A model generated the notes under the pieces. The model made no database searches and was not told the origin of the DNA. It worked only from the letters and a program-made list of their open reading frames with translations. Shown here piece by piece: positions 6,163 to 8,994 of a DNA stretch of 8,994 nt; within the stretch, counting starts at the first letter, position 1; the number at the start of each line of letters is the position of its first letter. The position numbers were made by a program, and so were the translations under genes. This DNA comes from SIG438 sp034117945. GTDB taxonomy: Bacteria > Bacillota > Clostridia > HGM11514. Location of the stretch: positions 1 to 8,994 of the forward strand of contig JAXEOR010000085.1 of NCBI GenBank assembly GCA_034117945.1, in the 5' to 3' direction.

Positions 6163-7428
6163 TTATTCCTCCATTTTTACCCGCACCAGCTGGGCACCCA
6201 GCTTGCGGAGCTTGGTTTCAAATTCTTCATAGCCTCTGTCGATATGCTCCAGATTTTGCAGCTCTGTGGTTCCCTTTGCCATCAGCCCCGCAATCAGCAA
6301 AGCTGCGCCTGCCCGAAGATCAGTGGATCGCACCGGAGCGCCGGTCAGGGTGGGAACGCCTTCAATTACCGCTGTTTTGCCGTTTACGCTGATTTGTGCG
6401 CCCATCCGTTTCAGCTCGCTGACATACTGAAACCGATTGTCCCACACGTCCTCTGTTACCATGCTGGTGCCCTCCGCCACCGACAGCAGTGCCACAATCT
6501 GGGGCTGCATATCTGTGGGAAAGCCGGGATAGGGCAGGGTTTTTACGTTGGCTTTGGTAATTTTGCCGCTTCTGCGCACTCGGATGGCATCGTCCATTTC
6601 TTCAATTTCAACGTTCATTTCTACCAGCTTGGCCGTTACCGCATCCACATGCTTGGGAATCACGTTTTTGATCAGAACATCCCCCCCGCAGGCGGCGGCC
6701 GCCACCAGGAAGGTTCCCACTTCAATCTGATCGGGAATGATGGAGTAGGTGCCGCCGTGAAGCCGCTCTACCCCTTTGATTTTAATCACATCTGTTCCGG
6801 CGCCTTTGATATTTGCGCCCATGGAATTCAAAAAGTTTGCCAAATCCACCACATGAGGTTCTTTGGCGGCATTTTCAATCACGGTAATGCCCTGAGCCTT
6901 CACGGCTGCAATCATAATGTTGATGGTTGCGCCCACGGTAACCATATCCATGTAAACAGAGGCGCCTCTCACGCCGTCTACCGTAGTAGCGTAAATATTG
7001 CCGTGCTCCACCTTTACCATAGCGCCCATGGCCTCAAAGCCCTTGATGTGCTGATCAATGGGACGGCCCCCGAAATCGCACCCTCCCGGTAAAGACACCT
7101 CCGCCCGGCCGAATCTGCCCAGCAGGGCTCCCAGCAGGTAGTAAGAGGCACGCATTTTGCGCACCAGCTCGGAGGTTGCCTCGAAGGTATTTAAATTTTT
7201 GCAATTGATGGTCAGGATTCCGTTCTTTTGAAAATCCACCTGTGCCCCAAGCTGAGTTAAAATCTCTAAAATCACTTTCACGTCCTTAATATTCGGCACA
7301 TTTTCAATGACGCAGGTTTCTTCCATCAGCACCGTAGAGGCCAGAATGGCCACAGCGGCATTTTTTGCCCCGCTGATAGTGACCTCTCCGAACAAGGGAT
7401 TTCCCCCGGTTATGATAAATTTATCCAA
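6163..7428 (-). CDS. murA: UDP-N-acetylglucosamine 1-carboxyvinyltransferase MurA
   Basis: MurA transfers enolpyruvate from phosphoenolpyruvate to UDP-GlcNAc, the first committed step of peptidoglycan precursor synthesis, in the cytoplasm. With the start chosen here the protein is 421 residues (E. coli MurA is 419). Key residues are present: Lys22-Asn23 in SGAKNA, Arg93 in KMRAS, Cys117 in the loop LPGGCDFGGRP (the fosfomycin target, so not the naturally resistant Asp form), Asp306 in GFPTDMQPQ, and Arg398 in HIDRGYEEF. I prefer the TTG at 7426-7428: it gives the family-typical start DKFIITGG and has AAAGGTGGGA six bases upstream. The ATG at 7449 would add seven residues and has no well-placed ribosome binding site. 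A strong promoter lies upstream (7517-7545). It is the first gene of the run murA-yycJ-rlmH-PHP-DUF975. Many Bacillota carry two MurA paralogues; which one this is cannot be told here. Confidence 0.96.
   Translation of the reverse strand: MDKFIITGGNPLFGEVTISGAKNAAVAILASTVLMEETCVIENVPNIKDVKVILEILTQLGAQVDFQKNGILTINCKNLNTFEATSELVRKMRASYYLLGALLGRFGRAEVSLPGGCDFGGRPIDQHIKGFEAMGAMVKVEHGNIYATTVDGVRGASVYMDMVTVGATINIMIAAVKAQGITVIENAAKEPHVVDLANFLNSMGANIKGAGTDVIKIKGVERLHGGTYSIIPDQIEVGTFLVAAAACGGDVLIKNVIPKHVDAVTAKLVEMNVEIEEMDDAIRVRRSGKITKANVKTLPYPGFPTDMQPQIVALLSVAEGTSMVTEDVWDNRFQYVSELKRMGAQISVNGKTAVIEGVPTLTGAPVRSTDLRAGAALLIAGLMAKGTTELQNLEHIDRGYEEFETKLRKLGAQLVRVKMEE
6166..6172 (-). promoter_or_regulatory. 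Ribosome binding site fixing the TTG start of yycJ
   Basis: GGAGGAA on the minus strand spans the last two sense codons of murA and ends next to its TAA stop (6163-6165). It lies six bases before the TTG at 6159. This near-consensus site makes the TTG start convincing. Confidence 0.75.
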
Positions 7429-7434
7429 CTCAAT

Positions 7435-7444
7435 TCCCACCTTT
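7435..7444 (-). promoter_or_regulatory. Ribosome binding site fixing the TTG start of murA
   Basis: AAAGGTGGGA on the minus strand lies six bases before the TTG at 7428. It falls inside the longer reading frame that begins at the ATG at 7449, and argues that translation starts at TTG. Confidence 0.6.
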
Positions 7445-7516
7445 AACATATGTATCAGCGCCCCCCGAAACAGGCGGCCTGCTTATCAATCACACAGGTA
7501 AATTACTGCATTTTTT

Positions 7517-7545
7517 ATTATACCATAAGTATCCTAAAATTACAA
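7517..7545 (-). promoter_or_regulatory. Sigma-A-type promoter with extended -10, upstream of murA
   Basis: On the minus strand, TTGTAA (7540-7545, four of six consensus bases) is separated by exactly 17 bases from a perfect TATAAT (7517-7522), which is preceded by TGG to form an extended -10. Transcription should begin near 7510, leaving a leader of about 80 bases before the TTG start of murA. The flanks are AT-rich. The leader contains a short CAGG/CCTG dyad (near 7471-7481) but no riboswitch that I recognise. Confidence 0.82.
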
Positions 7546-7590
7546 GAATAATTTCATTTCTGAGAGGATTTGTCTGAGGGGAGAATCCTT

Positions 7591-8637
7591 TTACAAATCG
7601 GCAAGGGATTCTTGTTCCAGATCGGAAAACAGATCGTCCAGGGGGGAATCGTCCGGACAAAATTCGTGAGTCCCCTCAAATACAGTAAACCGAAGCTTGT
7701 GGGGGAAGCCGGCCTTTTGAAAAAATTCCCGGACGGGCTTGATTTTTTCCTGTGCATAGCGAACGTCAAACAAATCGTCGTGGGAGCCGACGGCAATGTG
7801 CAGTCCTCTTGGGCAAACCAAAGCGGCTATTTCCGGATCGGTCAACCGAAGGCCGGAGCCGCTCCATACCCAGTCCGGCCAGGAATAAGCGAACCGGTCG
7901 CTGAAAAAGGAGCAGGAAACGGCGGAGCGAATTCGTTTATCGCAGGCGGCGGCAAACAAGGTATAAAATCCGCCGTAGGATAAGCCTACCATCCCAAGCT
8001 TGTCCGGATTCACATAGGGCTGGGTGCAGAAATAGTCCAGGCAGCGGCGGAGAAAATACAACTCTACTGCGGTAATGGAGCTGCCGACCTGCTTTAAGTC
8101 AGAATCCAGCTGAGTGGGGTCGTAGGGAACAGGAATCGTTTCCTTGCTCCACAAAAGCAGCTGGGGGGCAAACACGTTTCCTTCCGGTTTTTTTTGCAGG
8201 ATTCGCCGGGTCATGTTGTTATAATTTGAGGTTGAGCCGTACAAACCGCTGCAAAGCTCCGGTGTGCCGGCTCCCCCGTGCTGGGAAATCACAAAGGGGG
8301 CGGGGTGTTTGGTCTGCTGTAAAAACAGCAGTCCGCAGCCCCATAGCCCGGGAAGAATTTCTATTTGCATGCGATAGATGCTGCAATGCTCTTCCCGGGC
8401 GATCAGCCTTTGCTTTATCTGGGGAGGGGTGGTATCCCGGGGCAGAGTGAGAGGCCAGCCCAGCATGTTGATCAGCTCCTGTCGCATTTGCTCCGGCTGA
8501 TAGGCAATTTGCTCCATCACGGAGCTGCGCATAGTATCCGCCTCTTTTCGCCTTTGCTCCAGCAAACGGATCAGCCCGGTATGATATTCCTCCCGAAATG
8601 GGTTTGCTGTTTCCTTATTTTCTGTAAATTGAGTCAT
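7591..8637 (-). CDS. Alpha/beta hydrolase, dienelactone-hydrolase/acyl-esterase-like
   Basis: A 348-residue protein with no signal peptide, so probably cytoplasmic. It has an N-terminal helical region (about 1-85) and an alpha/beta hydrolase domain. Numbering from the ATG at 8637, the visible catalytic elements are an oxyanion-type SQHGGAG (118-124), the nucleophile elbow GLSYGG with Ser220 (218-223), the acid in GSHDD (Asp287 or Asp288), and His324 in FEGTHEF. The segment SDRFAYSWPDWVW (246-258) is typical of a Bacillota subgroup annotated as dienelactone hydrolase or xylan-esterase-like. It probably cleaves an ester, perhaps a sugar-linked acyl group, but the substrate is not known. The start is the ATG at 8637 because GGAGGAG (8644-8650) lies six bases upstream; a TTG at 8652 would place this site inside the gene. 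It overlaps the upstream isomerase-like gene by 23 bases, which suggests coupled translation in one catabolic operon. Confidence 0.85.
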   Translation of the reverse strand: MTQFTENKETANPFREEYHTGLIRLLEQRRKEADTMRSSVMEQIAYQPEQMRQELINMLGWPLTLPRDTTPPQIKQRLIAREEHCSIYRMQIEILPGLWGCGLLFLQQTKHPAPFVISQHGGAGTPELCSGLYGSTSNYNNMTRRILQKKPEGNVFAPQLLLWSKETIPVPYDPTQLDSDLKQVGSSITAVELYFLRRCLDYFCTQPYVNPDKLGMVGLSYGGFYTLFAAACDKRIRSAVSCSFFSDRFAYSWPDWVWSGSGLRLTDPEIAALVCPRGLHIAVGSHDDLFDVRYAQEKIKPVREFFQKAGFPHKLRFTVFEGTHEFCPDDSPLDDLFSDLEQESLADL

Positions 8638-8994
8638 TTTTTTCTCCTCCAATCACTTCCCGAATCCCCTGCACAGGATCCTGCAAGGGCATGTATTCCA
8701 ACCCGCAAAAGCCCGCATAGCCTGCCTGATCCAGCTGAGCCCATAAATAAGGGTAATTCAGCTCCCCTGCACTCAGCTCGTGGCGACCGGGATGGCCAGC
8801 GGCGTGAAGATGGCCGATCAGATCCAGATGAGCGGTCACCGTCCGCAGAATATCCCCCTCCATAATTTGCTGATGATAAATATCGTATAACAGCTTAATC
8901 CGGGGGCTGGCCGTTTGGCGGATCACCTCAAAGCCCTCTTCAGAGGAGGACAAATAGTAGCCCTTGTGGTCAATTTTTGTATTCAAGGGCTCAA
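8615..8994 (-). CDS. Hydroxypyruvate isomerase-like TIM-barrel protein, 3' part
   Basis: This is the C-terminal 125 residues of a sugar phosphate isomerase/epimerase-type TIM barrel; the rest lies beyond the window edge. The frame runs in from the edge beginning with EPLN, a conserved metal-ligand segment of the Hyi/OtnI group, so the in-frame TTG at 8986 is internal and not a start. Other family marks, numbered from that Glu, are DHKGYYL (8-14), KLLYDIYHQQIMEGD (33-47) with Asp37 and His40, IGHLHAAGHPGRHE (59-72), GELNYPYLW (76-84), and GLEYMP (97-102) with Glu99. Hydroxypyruvate isomerase interconverts hydroxypyruvate and tartronate semialdehyde, and the related OtnI acts on 2-oxo-tetronates. 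The IGHxH form differs from the IGHxQ form of classical Hyi, so the substrate may differ. It overlaps the downstream hydrolase gene by 23 bases. The family call is firm; the substrate is not. Confidence 0.88.
   Translation of the reverse strand, partial: EPLNTKIDHKGYYLSSSEEGFEVIRQTASPRIKLLYDIYHQQIMEGDILRTVTAHLDLIGHLHAAGHPGRHELSAGELNYPYLWAQLDQAGYAGFCGLEYMPLQDPVQGIREVIGGEKNDSIYRK
8644..8650 (-). promoter_or_regulatory. Ribosome binding site of the hydrolase gene
   Basis: GGAGGAG on the minus strand lies six bases before the ATG at 8637 and is embedded in the end of the upstream gene. It decides in favour of the ATG over the in-frame TTG at 8652. Confidence 0.75.

Larger units (their letters stand above)
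7429..7590. other. Intergenic region between the esterase gene and murA
   Basis: This gap holds the murA promoter, leader and ribosome binding site. A weak six-base-pair hairpin (AGGATT at 7565-7570 with AATCCT at 7583-7588) lies just after the esterase stop codon but has a 12-base loop and no T-run on the minus strand, so I do not call a terminator. Transcripts from the upstream operon may therefore read into murA. Confidence 0.5.

Noticed and set aside
6244..7092. A 282-codon open frame on the plus strand inside murA, rich in His, Cys and Gly.
   Set aside because: The composition is typical of antisense translation, it has no recognisable domain, and murA on the other strand is unmistakable.
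7066..7092. Natural fosfomycin resistance through a Cys-to-Asp change in the MurA active-site loop.
   Set aside because: The loop reads PGGCDFGG with the Cys present; the Asp is the following residue and not a replacement.
7570..7983. A 137-codon plus-strand open frame inside the hydrolase gene.
   Set aside because: It is antisense to a gene with a clear catalytic triad and shows no domain of its own.
8638..8652. TTG at 8652 as the start of the hydrolase gene.
   Set aside because: The codons after it are the Shine-Dalgarno sequence GGAGGAG for the ATG at 8637, so the TTG start is not needed and has no site of its own.
1..8994. Mobile elements, CRISPR arrays, tRNA or rRNA genes, and phage-defence or toxin-antitoxin genes.
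   Set aside because: I looked for tandem or spaced repeats, inverted repeats flanking transposase-like genes, and tRNA cloverleaf elements on both strands and saw none.

Overview
The window looks like ordinary chromosome from a member of the Bacillota, most likely class Clostridia. I infer this from the Shine-Dalgarno sites of the AGGAGG type, the use of TTG start codons, a DUF975 membrane protein, a YycJ/WalJ-type metallo-hydrolase beside rlmH, and a divergent second type IIA topoisomerase of the kind found in clostridia. I see no insertion sequence, phage gene, CRISPR array, tRNA or rRNA. This is inference from protein signatures read by eye; no database search was run.

Left part, plus strand (1-3379): the 3' end of a GyrB/ParE-like subunit, then a complete 724-residue GyrA/ParC-like subunit 13 bases later, then a small membrane protein resembling glycosyl-4,4'-diaponeurosporenoate acyltransferase (CrtO family). 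The three are tightly packed and probably share one transcript. A strong hairpin terminator (3384-3431) closes this group and sits between convergent gene groups.

Middle part, minus strand (7545 down to 3455): a five-gene run reading murA, yycJ/walJ, rlmH, a PHP-domain phosphoesterase gene and a DUF975 membrane protein gene. A good sigma-A-type extended -10 promoter lies just upstream of murA (7517-7545). Gaps between genes are 3 to 31 bases. The first three genes all appear to start with TTG, each with a well-placed Shine-Dalgarno sequence. The run combines cell-wall precursor synthesis (MurA), a nuclease-like MBL protein historically linked to the WalRK envelope locus, ribosome maturation (RlmH), and two less characterised proteins.

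Right part, minus strand (8994 down to 7591): the 3' end of a hydroxypyruvate-isomerase-like TIM-barrel protein overlaps by 23 bases with an alpha/beta hydrolase (esterase-like) gene. This looks like the end of a carbohydrate or sugar-acid catabolic operon whose beginning is outside the window. No clear terminator separates it from the murA promoter.

Most of the content is housekeeping. The points most worth a second look are the topoisomerase pair, in which both main quinolone-contact positions of subunit A are replaced and the C-terminal domain is short, and the acyltransferase-like gene with no carotenoid genes nearby. I found no convincing evidence of a previously undescribed system.
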